DNA of 38,145 nucleotides, taken from NCBI GenBank assembly GCA_014859655.1, contig JACUTT010000020.1:1-38145 (forward strand), written 5' to 3'. Numbering within the stretch: position 1 is the stretch's first letter; the number at the start of each line of letters is the position of its first letter. This DNA is from Campylobacterales bacterium (lineage in GTDB: Bacteria; Campylobacterota; Campylobacteria; Campylobacterales; Sulfurimonadaceae). Positions 7,675 through 14,666 of this stretch are shown here, piece after piece. The notes beneath the pieces are model-generated. The model was not told the DNA's origin, searched no databases, and was given only the letters and a program-made list of their open reading frames with translations. Both the position numbers and the translations under genes were made by a program.

Positions 7675-8994
7675 ATGAAAAAAATAGCACTTTCCCTAGG
7701 GGTAGCTACGGCTATCGGCTCAACGCTTTTTGCAGATACACAGACGGATGAACTCAAAGCGCAGTTAAAACTGATGAGCGAGCGTTTAAGCACGCTTGAG
7801 CAGCAAAACAAAGAGACCGAAGAGAAGACAAATATTCTTATCGATGAGACCGCCGATCTGAAAACCGGCTTTAATTTCAATGTGGTCGACAGCGACAAGT
7901 CGCACAACGGCCTGGGCGCCGCAGCGTCCAAGGTCTACTACTCAAAATCGCCGCTCTCCATCGGGGGATATGGCGAGATGTACTATGCCGCGCCGGACAA
8001 TGGAGACAATTTTGCGGATATCTACCGTTTTGTTCCCTACATCGGCTACCGTTTCAGCGACAATATCATCCTGAACGTCGAGCTTGAGATCGAACACGGC
8101 AGCACGGATGGCGGCACGGTTGGAAGTGACGATAAGGTTTCGGGCGGCGGCAAGTTCGTTGTCGAGTTTATGTACCTTGACTTCTTGATCGATCCTGCCT
8201 TTAACCTTCAAGTCGGTCATCTTCTTGTACCGATGGGCTTGACCAACCTCCGCCATGAGCCAACACTCTTCAACACCGTCCAGCGTCCCGAGACGGAGCG
8301 ACAGATCATTCCTTCCACATGGCATGAGAACGGGATCATGGCCTACGGAACCCTGGGCGAGAGCGGCCTGAGTTATAACCTCGGTTTTGTCAATGCGATC
8401 GACTATACGGTTAACTCTCCAGCGACAACGACAACGCGAGACGGACGCATCGGCTCAGAAAGAGACGGGACGATGAACCGCGTCGCCGGTGTGGGACGTT
8501 TGGACTATGAGGGCCTCGCCGGGCTTCTTGTCGGAGGATCGCTCTATTACGGTGACGCGGCGCAAGGCAAGGTCAGCGGCGCTTCGGCTTTTACTTATGA
8601 GCTACACGGGGTCTATGAGAACTCCGGCTTCAAGTTCAAGGGGCTCTACGCTGAGACTAATGTCAATGGCCTTAATGAGAACGGCGCCTACCCCGAAGCA
8701 CTCAAAAAAGCATCGGGCTACTATGTGAATGCGGAGTATGACCTCTTAAACCAGATGAATTCAGAGTACCGGCTGCCGCTCTTTGTGCAATATGACACGC
8801 ACAACAAAAAGCAGACCCTGGCCAGTGCAGCCGATCCCGAGGCCAAAGAGAGCGTGACCACCGTCGGTCTCAACTTCTTCCCGCATGAGCAGGTCGTACT
8901 GAAGCTTGACTATGCGATGAAAGCGTATGAGAAGCAAACAGAAACAATCAAAGATTTCAACACCCTCAGTGTCAGCCTGGGCTTCATCTTCTAA
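7675..8994 (+). CDS. Outer-membrane porin with N-terminal coiled coil, probably iron-regulated
   Basis: 439 residues. A Sec signal peptide (MKKIALSLGVATAIGSTLFA, cut before DTQ) is followed by a short coiled coil (about 25-58, ELKAQLKLMSERLSTLEQQN) and a long beta-rich region of alternating aromatic and polar strands, such as YGEMYYAA and YRFVPYIGYRFS. It ends in an aromatic beta-signal (SLGFIF). This layout suits trimeric DcaP/OprO-like porins whose coiled coil sits in the periplasm. The frame is open upstream to 7594, but the ATG at 7675 is chosen because it begins the signal peptide, has AAAAAGGG upstream and lies after the promoter. Two Fur-box-like sites over the promoter suggest induction in iron limitation. 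The solute is unknown; an iron chelate is a guess from regulation. Confidence 0.87.
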   Translation: MKKIALSLGVATAIGSTLFADTQTDELKAQLKLMSERLSTLEQQNKETEEKTNILIDETADLKTGFNFNVVDSDKSHNGLGAAASKVYYSKSPLSIGGYGEMYYAAPDNGDNFADIYRFVPYIGYRFSDNIILNVELEIEHGSTDGGTVGSDDKVSGGGKFVVEFMYLDFLIDPAFNLQVGHLLVPMGLTNLRHEPTLFNTVQRPETERQIIPSTWHENGIMAYGTLGESGLSYNLGFVNAIDYTVNSPATTTTRDGRIGSERDGTMNRVAGVGRLDYEGLAGLLVGGSLYYGDAAQGKVSGASAFTYELHGVYENSGFKFKGLYAETNVNGLNENGAYPEALKKASGYYVNAEYDLLNQMNSEYRLPLFVQYDTHNKKQTLASAADPEAKESVTTVGLNFFPHEQVVLKLDYAMKAYEKQTETIKDFNTLSVSLGFIF

Positions 8995-9001
8995 GCCGTC
9001 A

Positions 9002-9024
9002 AAAGAGGCCCTCGGGCCATCTTT
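9002..9024 (+). terminator. Hairpin between porin and FMN-binding genes
   Basis: AAAGA-GGCCC-TC-GGGCC-A-TCTTT can fold into a GC-rich hairpin with one bulged A, followed by a short U-rich tail (TCTTTAT). It probably ends or attenuates porin transcription before the next gene. Confidence 0.5.
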
Positions 9025-9025
9025 A

Positions 9026-9034
9026 TGGTACAAT
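9026..9034 (+). promoter_or_regulatory. Extended -10 before the FMN-binding gene
   Basis: TGGTACAAT, an extended -10 of the TGnTANAAT type, starts directly after the hairpin and 23 bases before the ATG at 9058. It suggests that the flavin operon has its own promoter besides any readthrough from the porin. Confidence 0.5.
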
Positions 9035-9057
9035 TCCAACAAAAAAAGTATTGACTT

Positions 9058-9579
9058 ATGAAATTTATAATTTTTCTTGCCGCCGCTTTGAGCCTGCACG
9101 CACAGCTCCTTCTCTCCCCTTTTGATGCTATGGCGCTGAACTACGGCGAGGGCGCCGAGGTAAAACAAAAGAACATCATGCTCTCCAAGGCAAAGGCGAG
9201 TGAGGTGAGCAGACTTTCGCAGGTAAAGCTCGACACCAACATCTACAAGATCTACAGCGCGACAAAAGGGGATGAACTTCTGGGCTACGGGGTTCTGGTC
9301 ATGCAAAAAGTCCGCAGCAAAGATGCCGCCGTTCTCTCCCTCATATCGCCCGAGGGAGAGCTCAAGGGCATCGAGATCATCGCCTTCAACGAGCCGCCCG
9401 AGTACATTCCTTCAAAAAACTGGACTGAGCTCTTCAAAGGCCTCCGATTAAGCGAGCAGCTGGTCTTGGGAAAAGATATTCCCACGATCTCCGGCTCCAC
9501 CCTCTCCGCACGTTCAGCCACAAAGGCCGCACGCGTTGCACTCGCTATCTATGAGATTGAGCTCAAACAACAGCCATGA
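9058..9579 (+). CDS. Exported FMN-binding domain protein, likely ApbE substrate
   Basis: 173 residues with a short signal-like N-terminus (MKFIIFLAAALSLHAQ) and a domain like the FMN-binding domain of NqrC, RnfG and NosR. ApbE attaches FMN by a phosphoester bond to the Thr of an SGAT-type motif; here the motif is S145-G-S-T148-L-S, so Thr148 is the predicted site, with Ala changed to Ser. Other family-like stretches are LLGYGVLVMQKVRSKD and LKGIEIIAFNEPPEYI. The protein should carry electrons on the outer face of the cytoplasmic membrane. Its stop overlaps the ATG of the next gene by 4 bases (ATGA), and an apbE gene lies convergently 0.8 kb downstream, supporting covalent flavinylation. The electron donor and acceptor are unknown. 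Confidence 0.83.
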   Translation: MKFIIFLAAALSLHAQLLLSPFDAMALNYGEGAEVKQKNIMLSKAKASEVSRLSQVKLDTNIYKIYSATKGDELLGYGVLVMQKVRSKDAAVLSLISPEGELKGIEIIAFNEPPEYIPSKNWTELFKGLRLSEQLVLGKDIPTISGSTLSARSATKAARVALAIYEIELKQQP

Positions 9580-10055
9580 AGTTTCTCGTCTCTAAAAACC
9601 TCCATGCCAACCCCAACTATACTCTTCTGCTTGGCTTTTTTGCGGTGATGCTGCTGCTCTATTTTGCAGGCGATCTTTTCTATCTTGCCAACTTTTTCGG
9701 CCATACTCCGCTAGCTGTTTTGCAGACGCTTAGAGGAGATCTTGATGCCTTTGTGGAGCCCTTGAGCCTTGCAAGCCTGCTGGAGCATCTGCATGTCTCT
9801 CTTTTTTTGGCGATCCTGGCCATCTTTACGACTATGGCCATCGTTTTGCGCCTGAACCTTCAGTTTAGACACAAACAGTTGCTTATTTTGGTGAGCATGA
9901 GCTCTCTTTTTTTAGCCTCGCTCAGCCTTTTGGGAACCTACTTCTTTTGTGACGCGCTGGTCTATGCCTATCTTTTTTTTACGCTTCTATGGCATCTTGG
10001 CGCTAGTTACGCTTTGGCGCTCATCCTCTTTGAGCTCTGGGTCAAAAAAGCGTGA
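9576..10055 (+). CDS. Four-helix membrane protein A of flavin operon
   Basis: 159 residues with four predicted membrane helices (about 16-35, 72-92, 101-120 and 127-154). No known family is recognised. It is paralogous to the next protein: T44-P45, G54-D55, LLE at 68-70, KQLLI at 100-104 and S117-x-L-G-x4-C125 recur there at matching spacing. His71, His73 and His140 lie in or next to helices and might bind heme, though this is speculative. It is translationally coupled (ATGA) to the FMN-binding gene and GTGA-coupled to its paralogue, so the three form one operon. A role as the membrane part of a transmembrane electron-transfer module is inferred from context. Confidence 0.78.
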   Translation: MKFLVSKNLHANPNYTLLLGFFAVMLLLYFAGDLFYLANFFGHTPLAVLQTLRGDLDAFVEPLSLASLLEHLHVSLFLAILAIFTTMAIVLRLNLQFRHKQLLILVSMSSLFLASLSLLGTYFFCDALVYAYLFFTLLWHLGASYALALILFELWVKKA

Positions 10056-10513
10056 TCTCTCCGCGCCTCTTTAAACTTCTGCTCTTTTTTGCCCTGGGGC
10101 TGATTTCTCTGCAGCTTCTCAGCGGCATCTGGCTCTTTATCGAGAAGTACGGGCTGACTCCGGGCGAGGTCTATCTCTATTTTGCAGGCGACGAAGCAAA
10201 CTTTATCATGGCCAAAAGTGTTGAGGGCTTGCTGGAGACAGCGGTACCGCACTTTGTCGCGGTCTCTGCGACCATCTTCGTTTATGCGCACTTTTTGCTC
10301 TTTACCAAGGAGATCTCGGAAAAAAGAAAACAGCTGCTCATCTTTGGACTCTTCCTTACCGCGCTTATTGATATCTTCTCGCCCCTTGGCATCCTTTACG
10401 GCTGCGAACTCTTCGCCTGGCTCAAAGTCCTCTCCTTCTGGGGCTTTGAAATCTTAATGGGAGTGCTTCTATATATGCTTTTTTCTCTCTACCTTCTTCA
10501 AAAAAGAGCCTGA
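10052..10513 (+). CDS. Four-helix membrane protein B of flavin operon (paralogue of A)
   Basis: 153 residues starting at a GTG that overlaps the TGA of protein A. Four helices are predicted (about 8-30, 65-84, 95-113 and 122-149). It shares with protein A the blocks T36-P37, G46-D47, LLE at 60-62, KQLLI at 93-97 and S110-x-L-G-x4-C118, and the 30-residue stretch before the second helix aligns without gaps with about 11 identities. Tandem duplication with retention of both copies suggests a heterodimer in the membrane. The single conserved Cys and nearby His residues (His67, His80) are candidates for metal or heme contact. Its 3' end overlaps the convergent apbE by 92 bases. Confidence 0.75.
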   Translation: MISPRLFKLLLFFALGLISLQLLSGIWLFIEKYGLTPGEVYLYFAGDEANFIMAKSVEGLLETAVPHFVAVSATIFVYAHFLLFTKEISEKRKQLLIFGLFLTALIDIFSPLGILYGCELFAWLKVLSFWGFEILMGVLLYMLFSLYLLQKRA

Positions 10514-11447
10514 ACTCTCGGCTCAAACCTCTGAAAGCCCCATTGATATAGACTTTTTTGTCGTTGGTGAGGATCAGATACCCCACTTTTCTCAGCCCAT
10601 CTAAAAAACGCAGCGCCTTTTCCTTGGGCATCACCGAAGCCGCCGTCGCGTAGGCATCGAGGTCGCTGTTGCCAAGATGCGCGCTTAACAGGGTTATGGA
10701 GGCGAACTCTTGCTGCGAAGAGTGAGTTTTAGGGTTGATGAGATGGTTATACTCCCTGCTCTTGACAAAACGGCGGTAGTTTCCGCTGGTGGAGATGGCC
10801 GTGTTGTGTTGCGCCATCATAAAGCTTGCCAAAATATTCTCCGAAAAGGGGTCCTGCACGGCCATCTCGCACGCATGCAGACAGAAGATATCCCCGCTCA
10901 GCGCGACGATGCCCTTTTTTACCCCCTGGGCACGCAGAAGTTCGGCCGCCTTGTCTACCCCAAAACCCTTCCCCATTCCCCCAAGATCGACCACTATCCC
11001 CTCATCGCTCCAGGCCCACTCTTCGTTGAAGTGCAGCCCCTTGAAGTTCACAGCGGCCTTTTTGAGTTCATTTGCATGCGGAACCCTCTCCGCCTCGCCA
11101 AAGTGAAAAAGTCCCCTGGTAATGGAGCCCACAGTGATGTCAAAATAGCCCTGCGTCTCTTTGTAATAGCGCGAACAAAGCCTCAAAGCCTCGTAAGTGT
11201 CGCGCGAGATAGAGACTTCATGGTCGCGGTTGAGCCGGTAGATCTCGGCCGAAGGGTCGTAGGAGGAGAGAGAGAGCTCCACTTCTTTTAGACGCGCAAA
11301 GAGTGAGTTGGAGAGCGCGGTCTGCTCTTTGGGCAGACTGATGGAGGCATAAGTTCCCATCATCACCTGTGTTCGCGCAACAAGCCCCTCGGCCTGCGCT
11401 GCTATAGCAAGAAAGAGGAGTCCGAATATACCGCTTTTCTTCAGCAT
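10422..11447 (-). CDS. apbE: FAD:protein FMN transferase ApbE
   Basis: 341 residues with a signal peptide (MLKKSGIFGLLFLAIAAQA), so it acts outside the cytoplasm. ApbE splits FAD and moves FMN onto a Thr or Ser of target proteins in a Mg-dependent reaction. Family motifs in order: MGTYASISL near 30, FDITVGSITRG, DLGGMGKGFGVDKAAELL, IVALSGDIF, ISTSGNYRRF, HLINPKTHSS, and LGNSDLDAYATAASV, which includes the metal-binding Asp and Thr region. The closest target visible is the FMN-binding protein at 9058. Its ATG abuts the TAG of the upstream coiled-coil gene, so the two are probably co-transcribed. The C-terminal 30 codons overlap the convergent membrane gene. Confidence 0.94.
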   Translation of the reverse strand: MLKKSGIFGLLFLAIAAQAEGLVARTQVMMGTYASISLPKEQTALSNSLFARLKEVELSLSSYDPSAEIYRLNRDHEVSISRDTYEALRLCSRYYKETQGYFDITVGSITRGLFHFGEAERVPHANELKKAAVNFKGLHFNEEWAWSDEGIVVDLGGMGKGFGVDKAAELLRAQGVKKGIVALSGDIFCLHACEMAVQDPFSENILASFMMAQHNTAISTSGNYRRFVKSREYNHLINPKTHSSQQEFASITLLSAHLGNSDLDAYATAASVMPKEKALRFLDGLRKVGYLILTNDKKVYINGAFRGLSREFRLFFEEGREKKAYIEALPLRFQSPRRRGL

Positions 11448-12695
11448 CTACTCTTCGCTGTAGCTTTTTTTCAGCTGTGCCTTGGCTGAGAGCGTTTTGA
11501 CTGTGCTGCTCACCTCGTTTTCGGCGAAGTGGTAGTGGGTCTGCAGCTCTTTGAGCGAGGCGTCTATTTTGGCGTGCATGTCCTCGCCGAGGGCATCGAT
11601 CTTCTTGTCCATGATCTCAAAATGGCGCTCTTCGGCATTTCCCAGCTCCGAGGCCAAAACATGTAGCTCCTTCTTCGCATGCTTGTACTCCGTATAGATA
11701 TCCATCAGGCGTGAGACCAGTTCGTTGAGCGAGGCGTAGACGGGGCGGATCTTCTGCGACTGTGCATAGGTGTCCTCCATGCTCTCGTGGATGGTGTCGG
11801 ACTTTTGCAAAAGCTTACTGCCTTGCTTGTTAAGCTCTTGCATCTTCATCTCATACTCCTGCAGCGATAGCATCAGCGTCTCGCTGAGCTGCTTGGAGTT
11901 TTCAAGGCCGCCAGCCATCTTTTGCGCGGTCCCTTTCAACTGTTCTTTAGCCTCATCTGTGATCTCTGCGACACTGCTCTGCACGGTTTGCTCAACACTG
12001 TACAGGTGCTCTTTGACAGAAGCCAGAAGCTCTTTGTACTGTTTCTGCGCACTGCCTTCACTAATCTCGTTTAGCAAAGTGTGAAGTTTGTTGAAATGCT
12101 CCTGCTCCGCAATGCGCAAAAGATCGATATGGCGATGGACAACGGCATCGAGGTCGACGATATCCTTGGAGATAAACTTCTGAATGTTGATCAGCGCAGA
12201 CTCTTCTTGAACATACATCTCCTCAAGCTTCTGTGAAAGCTTCTCTTGCTGCAAAGAGAGCTGCCTAAAGACCGAAAATTCGTTTTTCAAGGCCAGTTGA
12301 ACCGCATCGAATGTCTTCTCATCAGTGCTTGCTATGGCGCTAAGTTTTTCATCCAGCAGGAGAAGATGTTCCTCGATCGTGGAGCCCATACGCAGCAAAA
12401 GTTTCTCCTGCTCGGCCTGTTTTGCTTTAATACTGTTGGTCTTAAACTGCACCAGCAGATACATCACCAGATAAAAGATCAAAGCAATCAGCATCGGCAT
12501 CAGCGCATCCTGAATATCGCTTTTGAGTTCGCTCTCATGCGAAGAAAAGAGAAAGAGACAGACAGAGGAGATGGCGCCGACAGTCAGCACCAAAGGCGCA
12601 TAATCGATCTTTCCCTGCAGCTTCAAAACAGCAAGTTGACGCCAGAAAAGAAAAAGGATGATAAGACCCGTTAATGCGATCCATAGTTCAGGCAT
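11448..12695 (-). CDS. Membrane-anchored coiled-coil protein, unknown
   Basis: 415 residues. The N-terminus has three hydrophobic segments (about 4-18, 34-50 and 66-86); from 90 to about 400 the sequence is charged and heptad-like, for example QEKLSQKLEEMYVQEESALINIQKF and repeated Glu/Lys/Leu stretches, as in chemoreceptor-like or RmuC-like coiled coils. No methyl-accepting hairpin tip or nuclease motif is seen, so no family is assigned. GAGGTG lies upstream of the ATG, and a TGGCATAAT extended -10 is at 12722-12730 on the same strand. The gene abuts apbE and likely shares its transcript, which hints at but does not prove a link to the flavin system. Confidence 0.78.
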   Translation of the reverse strand: MPELWIALTGLIILFLFWRQLAVLKLQGKIDYAPLVLTVGAISSVCLFLFSSHESELKSDIQDALMPMLIALIFYLVMYLLVQFKTNSIKAKQAEQEKLLLRMGSTIEEHLLLLDEKLSAIASTDEKTFDAVQLALKNEFSVFRQLSLQQEKLSQKLEEMYVQEESALINIQKFISKDIVDLDAVVHRHIDLLRIAEQEHFNKLHTLLNEISEGSAQKQYKELLASVKEHLYSVEQTVQSSVAEITDEAKEQLKGTAQKMAGGLENSKQLSETLMLSLQEYEMKMQELNKQGSKLLQKSDTIHESMEDTYAQSQKIRPVYASLNELVSRLMDIYTEYKHAKKELHVLASELGNAEERHFEIMDKKIDALGEDMHAKIDASLKELQTHYHFAENEVSSTVKTLSAKAQLKKSYSEE

Positions 12696-12734
12696 AGAAG
12701 CACCTCGATTTTAAGTGGCTTATTATGCCATAAC

Positions 12735-14462
12735 TTAGATATGCAGCTTGTGATGAAAATGTTTGTCGATATCAAAATAGATTTCACCGCTTCTGTCTTT
12801 GAAAGTGAGGTGGGATTTGTTGAGCTCTTTGATGCTTTTTATCCCCATAATTGCCAGCAGCACCTTCATACTTTTGACAAGGTTCTTATGATAGTTTCCT
12901 ATCTCTTTACCCTTTTTAACGACAAGGTATGAGGCTCTTTTCTTTGGATCTTGCGTCGCCATTCCCACCGGACAGACGTGCGAGCCGAAGCCTGAGCACA
13001 TGCGTGCACGGATGCAGCCGCCGCTCATCATAAAACCCCGGGCGATACCGATAGCGTCCGCGCCCATGCACATTGTGATGACAGCATCGTCGGGCGTAAG
13101 GATCTTGCCGCTGGAAATGATCTTGATGTCCCCGCGCAGCTTCTGCCTTCGCAGCATCGTATCGAGGACATAGAGTGCGTTGTTGGTCGTCAGTCCGACG
13201 GACTCCATCATCTCAAGCGGGGCCGTTGCACTTCCGCCCTCCCCGCTGTCCACGGTGATAAAATCGGGGATATTTCGGCCGGATTCTTTTCGCAAGGCGA
13301 TCTCTTTGGCCATCTCTTCTACGGCATTTGCATCCGAAACAACGATCTTGAAACCGACCGGTTTTTGTGAGAGTTCTTGCAGCTTTTCAACAAAATCAAG
13401 CAGCTGCGCCGTCGAGTCGGCATAAGGAAAGCGGTTGGGAGAGAAGAGATCTTTGCCCTCCGGTACGCCCCGGTAGTAGGCAACATCGGCATTAACCTTG
13501 CCCGCAGAGAGCTTGCCGCCCGTCTGCTTTGCCCCCTGGGCGATCTTGATCTCCGTCATCTTGCAAAACCGCATCACTTTTTGGTATTTGAGCGGATCGA
13601 ACTTCCCCTGCTCGTCCCTGACCCCGTAAAGCCCTGAGCCCATTTGGAAGATGATGTTGGGGATATCGCTCGGCACTTCTTTAGGAAAGGCCTCCAGCGG
13701 CGCCTTCCAGTTGACGCGAAAGAGGACATGCGAGATCGTGTCGTAGATGTAGGTGTTCTGCGTTTTTTTGTTGAGCAGGATCGTGCGGTACCATTTCAGC
13801 GCGACCGCATGGTTGAAAAAGAGACTCACCGTTTTATAGGCCGCCTCTGCAAAAAAAGTACTTTTAACGATCTCAAGATAATCGCAGTCATTTAGGTTTG
13901 GCTTGTGGGTAAAAAGGTGGTTGGAAGTTAGCGAACCCTCGCCCGTATTTATCGTCAGCTGTGAGGCAGCGCCGGCTATAGAAAAGGCGCGTACTGCCTC
14001 AGGAGAAAGCGAGCCGTCACTCATGGCAGAGCGGATAATGGGCGTATGCGAGACAAAGGGGATCTCCCGGTCTTGTCCGAATACGACCGATAGATCCTCG
14101 CTGACCTCGTCGTCATTGAGCACACTCGAGGCATGTTTGAGGATAAAACGCGAACCAGAAAAGGGCTGGTTGACGGAGAAGGACTGATAGTTGGGCACAT
14201 CTTTTGCCGCCTTGTAGACCCAGTCGACCTTGTCCTTTGACTCGTAAAAGGTCTCCTCCGCGAAATACTGGCGAAGCGGCTCACGCAGGGCCTCAAAAAG
14301 ATAGCGCATCCGCCCGATCACGGGGTAGTTGATGAGCAGAGAGTGTTTCCTCTGGATAAACTTGTCATAGACAAAGGTAAACAGAAGCACCAAAAACAGA
14401 ACCAAGATAAAAAACTCGGCAAAGTCTGCAAACAGTTCCCACGTGCTGTGAATAAATGCCAT
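12735..14462 (-). CDS. Membrane-anchored glutamate synthase domain (FMN-binding GltS-like) protein
   Basis: 575 residues with one N-terminal membrane helix (about 14-32) and then a TIM-barrel domain of the ferredoxin-type glutamate synthase family. Landmarks are TINTGEGSLTSNHL (FMN side), IKIAQGAKQTGGKL, DFITVDSGEGGSATAP, GDIKIISSGKI and a cysteine cluster CIRARMCSGFGSHVCPVGMATQDP that resembles the 3Fe-4S loop. Glutamine amidotransferase and GXGXG domains are absent, so it is the stand-alone family whose reaction is not well established. AAAGGGAG lies before the ATG. It is the same strand as the helicase upstream, but a 204-base gap separates them. Confidence 0.9.
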   Translation of the reverse strand: MAFIHSTWELFADFAEFFILVLFLVLLFTFVYDKFIQRKHSLLINYPVIGRMRYLFEALREPLRQYFAEETFYESKDKVDWVYKAAKDVPNYQSFSVNQPFSGSRFILKHASSVLNDDEVSEDLSVVFGQDREIPFVSHTPIIRSAMSDGSLSPEAVRAFSIAGAASQLTINTGEGSLTSNHLFTHKPNLNDCDYLEIVKSTFFAEAAYKTVSLFFNHAVALKWYRTILLNKKTQNTYIYDTISHVLFRVNWKAPLEAFPKEVPSDIPNIIFQMGSGLYGVRDEQGKFDPLKYQKVMRFCKMTEIKIAQGAKQTGGKLSAGKVNADVAYYRGVPEGKDLFSPNRFPYADSTAQLLDFVEKLQELSQKPVGFKIVVSDANAVEEMAKEIALRKESGRNIPDFITVDSGEGGSATAPLEMMESVGLTTNNALYVLDTMLRRQKLRGDIKIISSGKILTPDDAVITMCMGADAIGIARGFMMSGGCIRARMCSGFGSHVCPVGMATQDPKKRASYLVVKKGKEIGNYHKNLVKSMKVLLAIMGIKSIKELNKSHLTFKDRSGEIYFDIDKHFHHKLHI

Positions 14463-14666
14463 CTAAATACTCCCTTTAGCCTGCTACAGCTGCTGCTTTT
14501 TGATTGTTAAGCGGATTGTAGCGCGTAAGCTCTTAATCATCGATGTTTCCACCTTAAAAACCAAGTCCCTAAAACTACCCATGAGGACAGAAAGCAGTTG
14601 GACACGGTGAGGTGTCTGTTGGGAGTGCGACTTGTGTTTGGGGCGGAATAGGCGTCTGCAGGCACA

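Noticed and set aside
14463-14666. 204-base gap between the SNF2 and glutamate-synthase-like genes as a riboswitch or small RNA
   Set aside because: It holds only a weak GACAC/GTGTC stem (around 14599-14614) and no recognised aptamer, terminator or tRNA fold.
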